A program made the translations under genes and the position numbers. Below are positions 17,721 through 27,345 of a DNA stretch of 64,000 nucleotides, one piece after another. Source of the DNA: Anaerolineaceae bacterium (GTDB taxonomy: Bacteria; Chloroflexota; Anaerolineae; Anaerolineales; Anaerolineaceae). Numbering within the stretch: the first letter of the stretch is position 1; every line of letters begins with the position of its first letter. The notes under the pieces are model-generated. The model did no database searches. It was given only the letters and a program-made list of their open reading frames with translations, and was not told the origin of the DNA. The DNA is taken from the NCBI GenBank assembly GCA_030653365.1, contig JAURZL010000007.1, positions 248,001-312,000 of the forward strand. Direction: 5' to 3'.

Positions 17721-18015
17721 AATCTTCTTCTTTCATTTATCCAATCGGGGAATAATCCGGTGTTTGATAGGTTCAAGTTGTATTCATGAAATCCAAAAAA
17801 AATTAACTCACTTTCATTCATTTTTTTCAATGCAATTTTCAAGAGAATATTGATTTTTCTTCTTATAATTTCTAGTACCTCATCTGCTTCTTCCCGGATC
17901 ACCGTCGAATCCTCGCTTTCGAGTGCCAGTTATGCCTTTTATGGAGATTCTGGCAGCTTATGGATTGGTTTTTTTAATCAACAATCTCAGACATAAAAAA
18001 TTTTATTTAACATAA
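17721..18015 (+). pseudogene. Decayed 3' end of a GT-C type membrane protein
   Basis: No intact gene lies between 17698 and 18151. In the frame starting at 17869 the sequence reads FLVPHLLLPGSPSNPRF then RVPVMPFMEILAAYG and LVFLINNLRHKK before a TAA at 18013-18015. PRFRVPVMPF followed by a hydrophobic helix is a usual C-terminal signature of GT-C (PMT/ArnT-like) glycosyltransferases. In a second frame just upstream (17763-17874) it reads FDRFKLYS, a TGA, then FFNAIFKRILIFLLII, which fits the preceding helix. One frameshift near 17870 and one or more stops would explain this. No start is visible; gene remnant inferred. Confidence 0.6.
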
Positions 18016-18073
18016 AATGCAAAGAATTTTATCCACATAAGAAGAATGGCAAGCAAAAACATCGCATGTTATC

Positions 18074-18082
18074 TGCTATAAT
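18074..18082 (+). promoter_or_regulatory. Extended -10 promoter candidate for the GT2-GT4/GT-C pair
   Basis: TGCTATAAT is a perfect extended -10 (TGnTATAAT) 69 bases before the GT at 18152. I see no -35 at the right distance. It would restart transcription after the pseudogene. Confidence 0.5.
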
Positions 18083-18151
18083 TTCAGTTTCAGATAAGGT
18101 TATGATCAAGATGGTTTTTTCATATACCTCAAACTTTAAGGGTTAAACTCA

Positions 18152-20602
18152 ATGACGAAATTTCCGCTTGTTTCAGTTGTTATTCCGGTCTACAACCATG
18201 AAGTCTATATTGAAAAGGCAATCAATTCTGTATTAGAACAGGATTATCCAAACATAGAAATCATTGTTATCAATGATGAGTCTACTGACCAAAGCGAAGC
18301 CTTAGCATTAAGATTTCTCGAAAAGGGGAATCGTCCGTTTCAGGTTATTTCACAAAAAAATGCTGGTGCACACGCTGCTATTAACCATGGTATTGAAATT
18401 ACCCACGGGGAATATATCGCCATCTTAAACTCAGATGATTATTATTTACCTCAACGATTGACGATCATGATCAATGAAATGATAGGTGCACATAAACGTT
18501 TTGCATATTCCAAAGTTATTCATATCGACCCAGAAGGGCAACCACATCCGTATCAGGAAGTATATGAAAAACAAATCGCTGAAGCTGAACAATTTCCCAC
18601 AATAAGTTTCGAATTGTTGCGCAATAACATTGCTGTTACTACTGGTAACTTCATCTTCCATCGCAGCTTAATTGAAGAGGTAGGAACATTCTCATCACTC
18701 ATCACCACACATGATTGGGATTTCTTGTTACGGGTAATCCTGTATGAAGAACCACTTTTTATAAATGAAATATTGTTAGCTTATCGAATTCATTCAGGAG
18801 GCTCGCTGCAACACAACCTGGAAAAGGTTAATCAAGAGATTGAACAACTATTTATAAATTTTCTTAAAAATTCAAATCGTGCGCGAAATCAATTAGCACC
18901 AACTCTTAAGAATTGGGGGGATTATTGGTTATTTTTTTCTCAAACATTTTTGAACAGAGTTTGTGAATTACCCAGGGTAAAAGAACTAGTAGATCGTATC
19001 TCCTTTTCAAATATCTCAAAGATCGAAGAGGATTTCCCCTTAACATCCAGTAACGTGCGTTCGAATTTCATTCCTCTGGATACTCATTCGGATCTTGATC
19101 TTACGCAGATAAATATTAATAGTCTTTCACCAAGAATTATCAAGTCTGAAAAAAAACAATCTCGCTTGCTGATCATTATTCCCTGGATGGTAATGGGAGG
19201 AGCAGAACGGTTTTTACTGAATACGATTGATGAATTGTTGGAGGATGGATGGGAAATTAGTATTCTTTGCACCTCTCCTTCCGAAAATAATTGGAGATCA
19301 GAATTTGAGAAACGATCAGATAAGATTATCGTTCTCCCTGAAATATTAGCAGTCAAGCATTATGTGCGGTTTATTCGTTATTGGCTAGATCGATTTGATT
19401 TCGATGCGATAATGATTCAGGGTAGTATCGAAGGATATCGTTTGTCACCTGTTATCCGACATTTATATCCCAAAATCCCCATTATTGATTATCTGCACTT
19501 TATTACACCAGATTGGATGGATGGTGGTTTCCCCAGATTGTCTACGATCTATCGGGATTGTTTGGATTTGTCAATTACATCTTGTGAACAAGTTCAAAAT
19601 TGGATGGTAGTAGCAGGTGGGGATGAAAATCGATTAAGAGTTTGTCCAATCGGAGTTGATCACACAAAATGGAAACCCAATTCAGACTTAAGAACGAAAA
19701 CGCGACAGGAATTTGGGTTTGGCGAGAAAGAGGTTGTAATCGTGTATGCTGCCCGTCTCGAAGCTCAAAAACAACCGTTAATATTTGCTGAGACAATGAA
19801 GGTACTTTCTACGCAGGGTGTAGAATTTCAAGCGATCGTTGCAGGTGATGGTAGCTTGAAAGAAACACTAGAAGAATATATTTCTAAGAATAAATTGGAA
19901 AATCGAATCAGGATAATCGGTTCCATTTCGGAAGATCAGATGCAGGCATTATTAAATGCTGGAGATATTTTCTTCCTTCCATCACAAAATGAAGGCATCT
20001 CGGCAGCAATCTATGAAGCAATGTCAACGGGGATACCAGTTGTTGCATCAGATGTGGGAGGTCAGGTAGAACTGGTTACAGTTGATTGTGGAATTTTATT
20101 GCCAGTAATTCCAGTTGAACAACAACCAGAAGCTTATGCACATGTATTAAAGGGACTGATTTGGGATGGTAATTTGCGCATGAAATTGAAACATGCCAGT
20201 AGAAAACGCATCATGAATGGTTTTACCTTGCAACAAAGTGGAGATCGATTTATTCAAATCCTTCATGAAGTTGTCAACGAAAAACAAAAAAACAAAGAGA
20301 TTGATAACCCACTCACACCGGATGAGTTATTCTTACGTAATTCCCAGCAAATTATTGAATACTTACAGGCCCGGCAAGAGTGGCATAAAGCCGATAATCA
20401 AATATTAGATCTTTCAAAAAGACATAAAGATGGATATGAGAAATTTGTTCAGGCGATCGGCCCCAGACCAGCTTCATTCTGGTTTTATCTTTGGATCAGA
20501 CAATTATTTTTACCCACTTTCAATAAGATAAAAAGTGGCTTTTTGGGAAAAATTATACGAAAAAATCAAAAATGGCTTAAAGAAAGAATTCTCAAAGTAT
20601 GA
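18152..20602 (+). CDS. Bifunctional GT2-GT4 glycosyltransferase
   Basis: Two complete transferase domains in 816 residues. Residues ~5-235 are GT-A family 2: VSVVIPVYNHEVYIEKAI, IIVINDESTDQS, and AILNSDDYY as the metal-binding site. Residues ~330-700 are GT-B family 4: LLIIIPWMVMGGAERFLL, PIGVDHTKWKP, VYAARLEAQKQP, and the donor-site segment PSQNEGISAAIYEAMSTG. A further ~90 basic residues end the protein. Such fusions usually add two successive sugars. The stop overlaps the start of the following GT-C gene by 4 bases. Confidence 0.87.
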   Translation: MTKFPLVSVVIPVYNHEVYIEKAINSVLEQDYPNIEIIVINDESTDQSEALALRFLEKGNRPFQVISQKNAGAHAAINHGIEITHGEYIAILNSDDYYLPQRLTIMINEMIGAHKRFAYSKVIHIDPEGQPHPYQEVYEKQIAEAEQFPTISFELLRNNIAVTTGNFIFHRSLIEEVGTFSSLITTHDWDFLLRVILYEEPLFINEILLAYRIHSGGSLQHNLEKVNQEIEQLFINFLKNSNRARNQLAPTLKNWGDYWLFFSQTFLNRVCELPRVKELVDRISFSNISKIEEDFPLTSSNVRSNFIPLDTHSDLDLTQININSLSPRIIKSEKKQSRLLIIIPWMVMGGAERFLLNTIDELLEDGWEISILCTSPSENNWRSEFEKRSDKIIVLPEILAVKHYVRFIRYWLDRFDFDAIMIQGSIEGYRLSPVIRHLYPKIPIIDYLHFITPDWMDGGFPRLSTIYRDCLDLSITSCEQVQNWMVVAGGDENRLRVCPIGVDHTKWKPNSDLRTKTRQEFGFGEKEVVIVYAARLEAQKQPLIFAETMKVLSTQGVEFQAIVAGDGSLKETLEEYISKNKLENRIRIIGSISEDQMQALLNAGDIFFLPSQNEGISAAIYEAMSTGIPVVASDVGGQVELVTVDCGILLPVIPVEQQPEAYAHVLKGLIWDGNLRMKLKHASRKRIMNGFTLQQSGDRFIQILHEVVNEKQKNKEIDNPLTPDELFLRNSQQIIEYLQARQEWHKADNQILDLSKRHKDGYEKFVQAIGPRPASFWFYLWIRQLFLPTFNKIKSGFLGKIIRKNQKWLKERILKV

Positions 20603-23265
20603 AAAATAATAAGTCTTTTATATTAAACCAAAAACTACTATCTTCTATAATCTTGGCCTTTCTTTGCATTCTAACATTCATCAATTCTTACATTGGATTA
20701 AAGATTTTACATAACCCTTCACCATTTTTCTCTTCCCATTGGGATATCCGCTGGGCAATGCTTTTTGGTTTTGCGTTTTTATTTATTGGGGGGTTATTCA
20801 TCTTCTCTAAGCACAAATTATTGTTCGTTCTCTCATTAGTCGGACTAATACTCCTGATGATCATACCAATATTTACTATCTCTCTCGGTAAAACTTATTT
20901 GGTTTTCATATTGCTTATTTTGGTCGCAATGGGAGCAGGAGAAACTTTCCTGAAATTACTATTGAGGAAAGAAATCGAAGATAAGATGGAGAATCTGGTG
21001 ATTTCCCTGTTGTTGGGATTCGGTATCGTCATGATCCTGGTCATGATTCAAGGTTTTTTGAACGCATTTTCTCCACTGGTCACCTGGGTGGGAATTGGGT
21101 TGATGGGTTTGCTTTTTGTTGTTCCAAACCTTAAAAAGTGGTTTTTAACTATAAAAGAGGTACTTAAAAAGTTTTTTTCATTATGGGATAATGAAATTTT
21201 TTTACCATATTTAAGTTTATTCTTTGGCATTTTCCTAATTCTTTTAATTCCTTCCTGGTTGATTGCCCACTCTCCTCCGATGCGATATGACGAGATGACC
21301 TACCATCTGACTGCTCCTTTATTGTATTTAGAGCGCGGTGGCATTGTGATTTATCCTGAAGGTGGTATGACTGTCTGGATGCATTATGCGGAGATGCTTT
21401 TTACCCTGGCAATCCAAACTGCTGGTTTAACCCTGACGCGCGTCTTCCATTTACTGTTTGGATTATTGAGTATTGCCATTACGTATCTTTTTGGTCAAAG
21501 GTTAGCGAACAAGAAAACAGGAATCATCGCTGCTTTATTGTTATTCTCAATTCCAGTGGTGGGTTATGAGTCTGCTACTGCTTATATCGACTTTTTCGTC
21601 ACAGCATATACAACAGCAGTAGGATTTACTATGCTTTTATTCTGGCAAGAACAAAATCCGAGATGGTTGTTGGTGGCTGGTTTTCTTGGTGGGATCGGGC
21701 TTGGAATAAAATTAACTGGAGGACCAGTGATTGCAGCTATGGTTGGAATATTTATAATAATCGCAATATTTCAACGTTTTAGTGTCAAAAAATATCTTTG
21801 GATAGGGGGGATGATTTTACTTATTGTCGTATTGGCAATGCCTTGGTTTATTCGTGATACATTTTGGACGGGTGATCCATTTTATCCATACGGTAACATG
21901 TTTCTTCAACGGTTGTCTCAAACAAGTGTGACTGGTGGAACATCCCAACAAATAAGTTTCTTGAGCAATCTTGCAAAATTTGTGACCTATCCAGTCGATA
22001 TCACATTTAATTCGTATCGCTATTATCATGAAGCTCCAGGGGGGATGGCTTCCGTTTTACCGCTGATGGCAATCCCTTTATTTCTCTTTTCCGCTCAATG
22101 TAAGAAACAAGAAAAAATTATTGCTTTGATTCTGCTTGGTACCAGTATTGTCAGTGTCTGGATTATGTTATTGATAAACATTGCGTTGATCCGATATGCC
22201 TTACCTGTATTCCCATGGTTGGCAGTGAATGCAGCAATGAATATAAATATTGTTTCTGATTATTTTTCATCGAAACGAGGCAGAGTTGGAGGATCTTTCC
22301 TATTAATGATTGGACTGCTTTATGTATTCTCAACCCGTTTGCCATTAATAGCGCGCCTATATGATAACCTTCCACAACGGCTGCCTGTAAATTATTTTTT
22401 GGGACTTGAAAGCAAGGAAGAGTATTTATCTCGCAATCTGGCGGTTTATGATGCTTTTCAATTTATTGATGTGCAAGAAAATGGACCGCATCGGGTACTC
22501 TCAATTGGTAATGAGTTTCGTCTTTATACTAAATCCCGAATTGATGGTATTTATGATGTTGCAGAAGCTCACAAAATAGTATCATCAGCTGATAATTATG
22601 ATTCCCTTGCCAAGGCATTGGAAGCCGCTGGATATGATTTCATTTTAGTTAACCAGCGGGAAATCGATTTTCGGCTCTGGAAATACAGTGAACCTTATCC
22701 TATTTTGCATAATTCTGAGTTTATTAATCTGTATGGAAAATTAAAGTTTGCAAAAAATGGGATATTTGTGTATGCTTTCGTTCCATCGAAAATTCCCTTT
22801 CCTGAAGCTGAAAATTTATTATTAAATCCAGGGTTTGAAGATCTAATTCATGAATATAATATTAAAGATTGGGAGGAAGTGGGTCTCATCGAACGGTCAG
22901 TCAATGCCATTGAAGGTGAGTACTCACTGAAATTATTTGCACCACTATCCGAGCAAGGGTTAAACTACATTTACCAGAAAGTTGCAGTTGATCAGAACCA
23001 GATTTACACATTGGGATACTGGGTAAAAAGTGACGAAAATGCTGTATTCCTAATGCAAATCAGATGGTTAGACGGTCATAGTAATATAATTTCCAAAGAA
23101 GAAGAATGGAAGAATGTAAGCCAGGATTGGAGATGGATTTCGATGTTTAGCCAGGCTCCTGTCGGTGCTAAGTATGCTGAAATTTATGCATCATTGGGTG
23201 GATCTGTGAATGCTCTTGTGGATGAAATTTGTTTCTCTGCTGGCCAGCAGTGTCCACCTCCGTAA
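20599..23265 (+). CDS. GT-C (PMT/ArnT-like) glycosyltransferase with C-terminal carbohydrate-binding-like domain
   Basis: Residues ~10-600 contain a dozen or more membrane helices. After the helix at ~205-225, SPPMRYDEMTYHLTAP provides the Asp-Glu pair expected in the first external loop of GT-C enzymes. ATAYIDFFVTAYTTA and WFIRDTFWTGDPFYPYGN resemble the following luminal loops of this family. From ~745 the chain becomes a soluble beta-rich domain beginning LLLNPGFEDLIHEYNIKDWE, the usual opening of CBM4/9-like modules, ending at a Cys pair. Substrate would be a polyprenyl-phosphate sugar used on the outside; the tail may hold the growing glycan (inference). Confidence 0.78.
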   Translation: MKNNKSFILNQKLLSSIILAFLCILTFINSYIGLKILHNPSPFFSSHWDIRWAMLFGFAFLFIGGLFIFSKHKLLFVLSLVGLILLMIIPIFTISLGKTYLVFILLILVAMGAGETFLKLLLRKEIEDKMENLVISLLLGFGIVMILVMIQGFLNAFSPLVTWVGIGLMGLLFVVPNLKKWFLTIKEVLKKFFSLWDNEIFLPYLSLFFGIFLILLIPSWLIAHSPPMRYDEMTYHLTAPLLYLERGGIVIYPEGGMTVWMHYAEMLFTLAIQTAGLTLTRVFHLLFGLLSIAITYLFGQRLANKKTGIIAALLLFSIPVVGYESATAYIDFFVTAYTTAVGFTMLLFWQEQNPRWLLVAGFLGGIGLGIKLTGGPVIAAMVGIFIIIAIFQRFSVKKYLWIGGMILLIVVLAMPWFIRDTFWTGDPFYPYGNMFLQRLSQTSVTGGTSQQISFLSNLAKFVTYPVDITFNSYRYYHEAPGGMASVLPLMAIPLFLFSAQCKKQEKIIALILLGTSIVSVWIMLLINIALIRYALPVFPWLAVNAAMNINIVSDYFSSKRGRVGGSFLLMIGLLYVFSTRLPLIARLYDNLPQRLPVNYFLGLESKEEYLSRNLAVYDAFQFIDVQENGPHRVLSIGNEFRLYTKSRIDGIYDVAEAHKIVSSADNYDSLAKALEAAGYDFILVNQREIDFRLWKYSEPYPILHNSEFINLYGKLKFAKNGIFVYAFVPSKIPFPEAENLLLNPGFEDLIHEYNIKDWEEVGLIERSVNAIEGEYSLKLFAPLSEQGLNYIYQKVAVDQNQIYTLGYWVKSDENAVFLMQIRWLDGHSNIISKEEEWKNVSQDWRWISMFSQAPVGAKYAEIYASLGGSVNALVDEICFSAGQQCPPP

Positions 23266-23279
23266 AACATCCACTGGAT

Positions 23280-24521
23280 TTAACAATTCTCAATCGTAAC
23301 GATTATTTCTTCGGCCCGACTTTCCCAGGTGTTCTGTAAAGCTAATTTCTTAATCTCATTTATATAGTGAGAATCTTTGGATATTAACAAAGTCTGATCC
23401 AATTTCTCGACAAATTCATCAGGACCATCAGCTACCAACACACCTTCATATTGCATACTTTCATGCATTGGAGTAATGACAATTGGTTTTCCACCCGCCA
23501 TGTATTCGAATAATTTTAAAGGTGATGTGGCATGAGTAATGTCATTTACCAAGAATGGAATTGTGGCTACATCAAAAAAGTGTAAATAGAAAGGCAACTC
23601 TGCATATTGTTTAACACCCAACCAGTAAATATTCTCTAAATGGGAAATTCCAGCGTGCTTCATAGTACCATCATAGTCTGGCCCAATTAGCACGAACAAG
23701 TAGTCCTGTCTGCGTTGTGCAATGCCTTTTAATAATTCGTAATCAAACCATCTTGCCAAGGCTCCATAGTAACCGATAATAGGTTTTTGCATTTTTAGAA
23801 GAGGTACAAGGTCTGAAGGAGGTAAAACTTGTTCTTGAGACTCAACATTGGCAAAATGGTCATAAACTACCCCATTGGGAGAATAAATCACATCACTACG
23901 AAAATGCTTTGCTTCTTCAACCAATTTGATTGCAGTAGCCAAAACAATTTTTGCATTTTTAAGTAAATATTCATGTCCTTTTTTAATTTGAACTTTATCC
24001 CCATAAAAAACATCAATATCATCCACAAAATCGTAAATAATTCTCGGATTGGTAAAACGAGTTGCATAATTGCTGTTCCAGGTCAAAAGATAAATATTTG
24101 GTTCGGAAATAATTTGAAATGTATCTACATGAACCTTGCAGAGATACAATCGTTCACTAATCAATTCGAATGGCGGAAAATTCCTGTCTGGTTTGGGTTG
24201 GGTATAAAAAACCAACGCCCCTTGCTTGGCTAAAGCCAATGCAAGTTGTTGTGGGCGTTGGAATAGTTGTACGTCCCAATCCAGGCTGGGGGGGAATATG
24301 ATAATAGTTCGGTAATCTTTGCCTGGTAAATAATTCTTCAGAAGTTCACTTAGAATAAATTTGTTTTGAGAAATTATTTTTTGTTCTCTAAAATTAATGA
24401 CTTTACTGAGGATCTGCTTAATTGGTTTAGGCAAGATTTTTTGTAGAATTTGATAACTTAATTGTTTTGCTACTTGTAGAAAGTGAGTTAGCGAGATTAT
24501 TATTTTTTTCAGATAAAACAT
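23280..24521 (-). CDS. GT-B glycosyltransferase (family 1/4-like)
   Basis: FPPSLDWDVQLFQRPQQLA opens a subgroup of bacterial GT-B transferases; IIYDFVDDIDVFYGDK lies in the acceptor domain, and IYSPNGVVYDHF, IIGYYGALARWFDYELL and ATSPLKLFEYMAGGKP are donor-domain motifs, the last with the conserved Glu. The first ~45 residues are basic and amphipathic, perhaps a membrane-associating segment. It faces the upstream GT-C gene tail to tail with 14 bases between stops and has its own transcription unit on the minus strand. Specificity unknown. Confidence 0.82.
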   Translation of the reverse strand: MFYLKKIIISLTHFLQVAKQLSYQILQKILPKPIKQILSKVINFREQKIISQNKFILSELLKNYLPGKDYRTIIIFPPSLDWDVQLFQRPQQLALALAKQGALVFYTQPKPDRNFPPFELISERLYLCKVHVDTFQIISEPNIYLLTWNSNYATRFTNPRIIYDFVDDIDVFYGDKVQIKKGHEYLLKNAKIVLATAIKLVEEAKHFRSDVIYSPNGVVYDHFANVESQEQVLPPSDLVPLLKMQKPIIGYYGALARWFDYELLKGIAQRRQDYLFVLIGPDYDGTMKHAGISHLENIYWLGVKQYAELPFYLHFFDVATIPFLVNDITHATSPLKLFEYMAGGKPIVITPMHESMQYEGVLVADGPDEFVEKLDQTLLISKDSHYINEIKKLALQNTWESRAEEIIVTIENC

Positions 24522-24638
24522 AAAAATTAATCTACCTTTTTGAACTTCACAATAAGATAGGATTATAATGCGGAATGGGATTACTATTCAAATTTGGGCA
24601 TATTCTCAAGATATTCTAATAACAATCAATTTGCTAGA

Positions 24639-25769
24639 TCAAGGAATTATTGATATTAAATCATCAGTATTGAGATATTGGAATGCTGGATAAGCAGCAC
24701 CTTCTCGATAACCCGAGAAATTTCCTCCGGTAGTTACTTTCCAATTACATTCCCAAGATGACTGATCAAAATCGTAATAAAGGATTCCAAGAATCTGAGG
24801 TTGTTTTGAAACATATTCATAATTCTTCACCAACCATTTGTTTTTTTCAATTACATTTACTTCTCCACTTGACAGGTATTCTGCTGTAGTTCCGGTTTGA
24901 GAAATTATGACAGGTTTGTTTGGTGCCATTATAGAAATTCTGGATAGGTAAGGTTCATACAATGTATCAAAATTTTCCCATCGTTGATATGGACTAGCAA
25001 CAAAACAATACCCATAATTGTAAGAACTAAACCCGATAATATCGACAAGTTCATCACCAGGATAATATTTTTCAAATTCATGACCTATTTTGCTCCATCC
25101 ATTGGGAGCAAACACCCACCAAAAATCATTTTTACTCAAATCACTTTGATAAAATATATTTAGAATTCGTTGATAGGCTAATTCAAAATTAATAGGGTCT
25201 CCACCATAACTTGCCCAAGGGATTCCATTTGAATTGACCCCATTCATTTCTGGTAATGGAGCAAGAAAGGCTTTACGATTACCACCAAGATTGATCCAAA
25301 TTTTGTAGACCCGCGCCATTTCCCTTAATTGATTGTCAAAATTGCCTGATGCAATTTCAAAAGCCGTGGCAGTAGAATTTATGTTTACGAAGGAAAAATA
25401 ACCATTATTCCATAAAGATTCTAATTGTCCATAAAAATTATTACTTTTGATTTCATTTGGTGGTTGTCGAAAATGAAGGTCATTTATATCAATAAACCAC
25501 CCACTAATTGAGTGTTTTTTTCCAGCTAAATTATCTGCTTGGGTCATAAAGGTTGGAACTGAGTCTTTCGTCCAATATTGTTGCATGTAGATTCCGATTA
25601 GTTTTTCAGAAGTTGAGAACCCATTGTAATAGTTATTAATAACTAAGGGAAGAAAAACAGTATTGTCAGAGGTTGTCTGTGCTTTGATATTATTGTTTGG
25701 TATTGGTAAAAATGATGTCAATAAAAACGCAAAAAATAGTGTTTTTATTATGAATGTTATTTTTTTCAT
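24639..25769 (-). CDS. Secreted GH26-like protein with Gln at the nucleophile position
   Basis: A signal peptide covers ~1-30 (FFAFLLTSFLPIP... ending at KAQ), then VFLPLVINN, then a GH26-like barrel. FLAPLPEMNG holds the acid/base Glu174, FEKYYPGDELVDIIGFSSYN is a strong family stretch, and PVIISQTGT aligns with the nucleophile strand, where Gln291 (codon CAA) replaces the expected Glu. Known GH26 enzymes cleave beta-mannans and related glycans with two Glu residues. This copy may thus be a binding pseudoenzyme or have altered chemistry. It is ~190 bases from a lipoprotein paralogue that keeps both Glu. Confidence 0.78.
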   Translation of the reverse strand: MKKITFIIKTLFFAFLLTSFLPIPNNNIKAQTTSDNTVFLPLVINNYYNGFSTSEKLIGIYMQQYWTKDSVPTFMTQADNLAGKKHSISGWFIDINDLHFRQPPNEIKSNNFYGQLESLWNNGYFSFVNINSTATAFEIASGNFDNQLREMARVYKIWINLGGNRKAFLAPLPEMNGVNSNGIPWASYGGDPINFELAYQRILNIFYQSDLSKNDFWWVFAPNGWSKIGHEFEKYYPGDELVDIIGFSSYNYGYCFVASPYQRWENFDTLYEPYLSRISIMAPNKPVIISQTGTTAEYLSSGEVNVIEKNKWLVKNYEYVSKQPQILGILYYDFDQSSWECNWKVTTGGNFSGYREGAAYPAFQYLNTDDLISIIP

Positions 25770-25959
25770 TGATTTAATCCATAACCTAATCTCTTAAATA
25801 TTCAAAGTAGTAGAGCTTACAATATTAAGAATAATATGATTAATTCATTTAATTAAGTTCAACTAATCTTATTCGATCTTACCACATGAGATTAGTAAAA
25901 ATTTTACATTTTCGAAAGTATTGAAAGAAATACTTTACAAAAATGTTAAGGATTGAAAT

Positions 25960-27186
25960 TTAATGTAATAATGAGTTTACCTCTTGTGCTGATAAGTACT
26001 GATACTTAGAATTACTAATTCCTGCTCGATATCCAGTGAAAAAGTTATCAAAATTGTAACCGGTAATTATTCCAGGTTCCTCTTCTTCAAGAGGGATTAT
26101 ATTGATAATTTCAAAATCACATGCCTTATCATCAAATTCAGAAAAACTGAAATAATACACACCAACAACGGATTGTTTTTCAGCCAAATAATTATAGGTA
26201 TCAATCAACCATTGGTCTTTAGCATTGTCATTGGGTGTACTATTTGCAAACATAGAAGTCGTTGCGGTTTCAGCAATGATGATGGGTTTTCCTGGAGCCA
26301 TTGTTTCCATTCTATTGATATATGGCTCCAGCATTTCTTTGTAAGTTTCCCAAGTAGATCCCTGAAAGCAATATCCGTAATTATAAGAACTAAAACCGAT
26401 TACATCCACGATATCATCACCTGGATAATACTTTTCAAATTCATGCCCAGCAACACTCCAACCATTTGGTGCAAATGTCCACCAAACATCACTTAGATTA
26501 ACTCCATTTTGAAAGAAAATTTCTTGAATTTTTTTATAAGCTTGAATAAACTTTACCGGATCCCCAGCATAAGTTGTCCAGGTATCACCATTACTATTGA
26601 ATACTCCGTTCATTTCTTGAAGAGGAGCAATTAAGGCTTTTCTACCTTCACCTTGATCAATCCAGGCTTTATAGAATCTTGCTACATTACCAATTTCCTT
26701 GTCTCGAGTCCCATTGGTAATTTCAGCAATTGTAGATCGGGAACCTAAATTAATAAATGAAACATAGCCATCTTGCCATAAACTTTCTAATTGGAGAAAT
26801 AAATTATTATTAGGCAAAGTTTCAACAGGGATTGTAAAGGCATCGTCTTCAATATCGATAAACCATCCCACTGAGGAGTGTTTTTTTCCAGTTTGATTGT
26901 CTAATTCAGACATTATTGGAGTTACATTATCTTCGGTCCAGTATTGTTTTAGATAAATTCCAAAGAATTTTGATGTTTGAGTATTGACAATAAGTGGAAG
27001 ATAAACCGTTGGAGTTGGGTCTAACTGTGTTGTAGTGGAGAATACTTTCCTTTCAGCCTCTTGAGGTACTGGGGTTTTTGGAAGAGGTGCTGCTGAACAA
27101 GAGTTAAAAAACACAAAAAGTAACAAGAAGTAGATGAATTTTTTTTGTAAGAATTTTTGCAAGCTAGAAAATAAAATATTTTTCAT
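25960..27186 (-). CDS. GH26-like lipoprotein
   Basis: Membrane-anchored paralogue of the next gene downstream on this strand. Residues 16-30 form a hydrophobic signal ending at FFNSC, a loose lipobox with Cys30, followed by a Pro/Thr-rich linker, then VYLPLIVN and the barrel. IAPLQEMNG carries acid/base Glu191 and IIIAETATT nucleophile Glu306; FEKYYPGDDIVDVIGFSSYN is nearly the same as in the paralogue. It is predicted to act outside the cell on a beta-linked polysaccharide, possibly the locus product or a host/plant glycan. Substrate is not deducible. Gaps on either side (190 and 159 bases) hold no other gene. Confidence 0.8.
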   Translation of the reverse strand: MKNILFSSLQKFLQKKFIYFLLLFVFFNSCSAAPLPKTPVPQEAERKVFSTTTQLDPTPTVYLPLIVNTQTSKFFGIYLKQYWTEDNVTPIMSELDNQTGKKHSSVGWFIDIEDDAFTIPVETLPNNNLFLQLESLWQDGYVSFINLGSRSTIAEITNGTRDKEIGNVARFYKAWIDQGEGRKALIAPLQEMNGVFNSNGDTWTTYAGDPVKFIQAYKKIQEIFFQNGVNLSDVWWTFAPNGWSVAGHEFEKYYPGDDIVDVIGFSSYNYGYCFQGSTWETYKEMLEPYINRMETMAPGKPIIIAETATTSMFANSTPNDNAKDQWLIDTYNYLAEKQSVVGVYYFSFSEFDDKACDFEIINIIPLEEEEPGIITGYNFDNFFTGYRAGISNSKYQYLSAQEVNSLLH

Positions 27187-27345
27187 TTTGTAATTTACCT
27201 TGGATAGATTTAGATTATACTTTTATCTATGCTTTTTAAGATAACACTTATTTTACCTTATTTGAAAATTTCTTAGAAATTAATGAATCACAGATTGGAT
27301 ATTTTTTTTCTATTCAATTAAAAATTTGATAACTAGAGATGATTT

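Noticed and set aside
17684..17902. 72-codon minus-strand ORF in the gap after the GT2
   Set aside because: No ribosome site and no recognisable protein; the plus strand there shows a better-supported GT-C remnant.
25915..25936. AAAGTATT/AATACTTT inverted repeat before the GH26-like lipoprotein stop
   Set aside because: Short A/T-only stem without a T tract; too weak to call a terminator.
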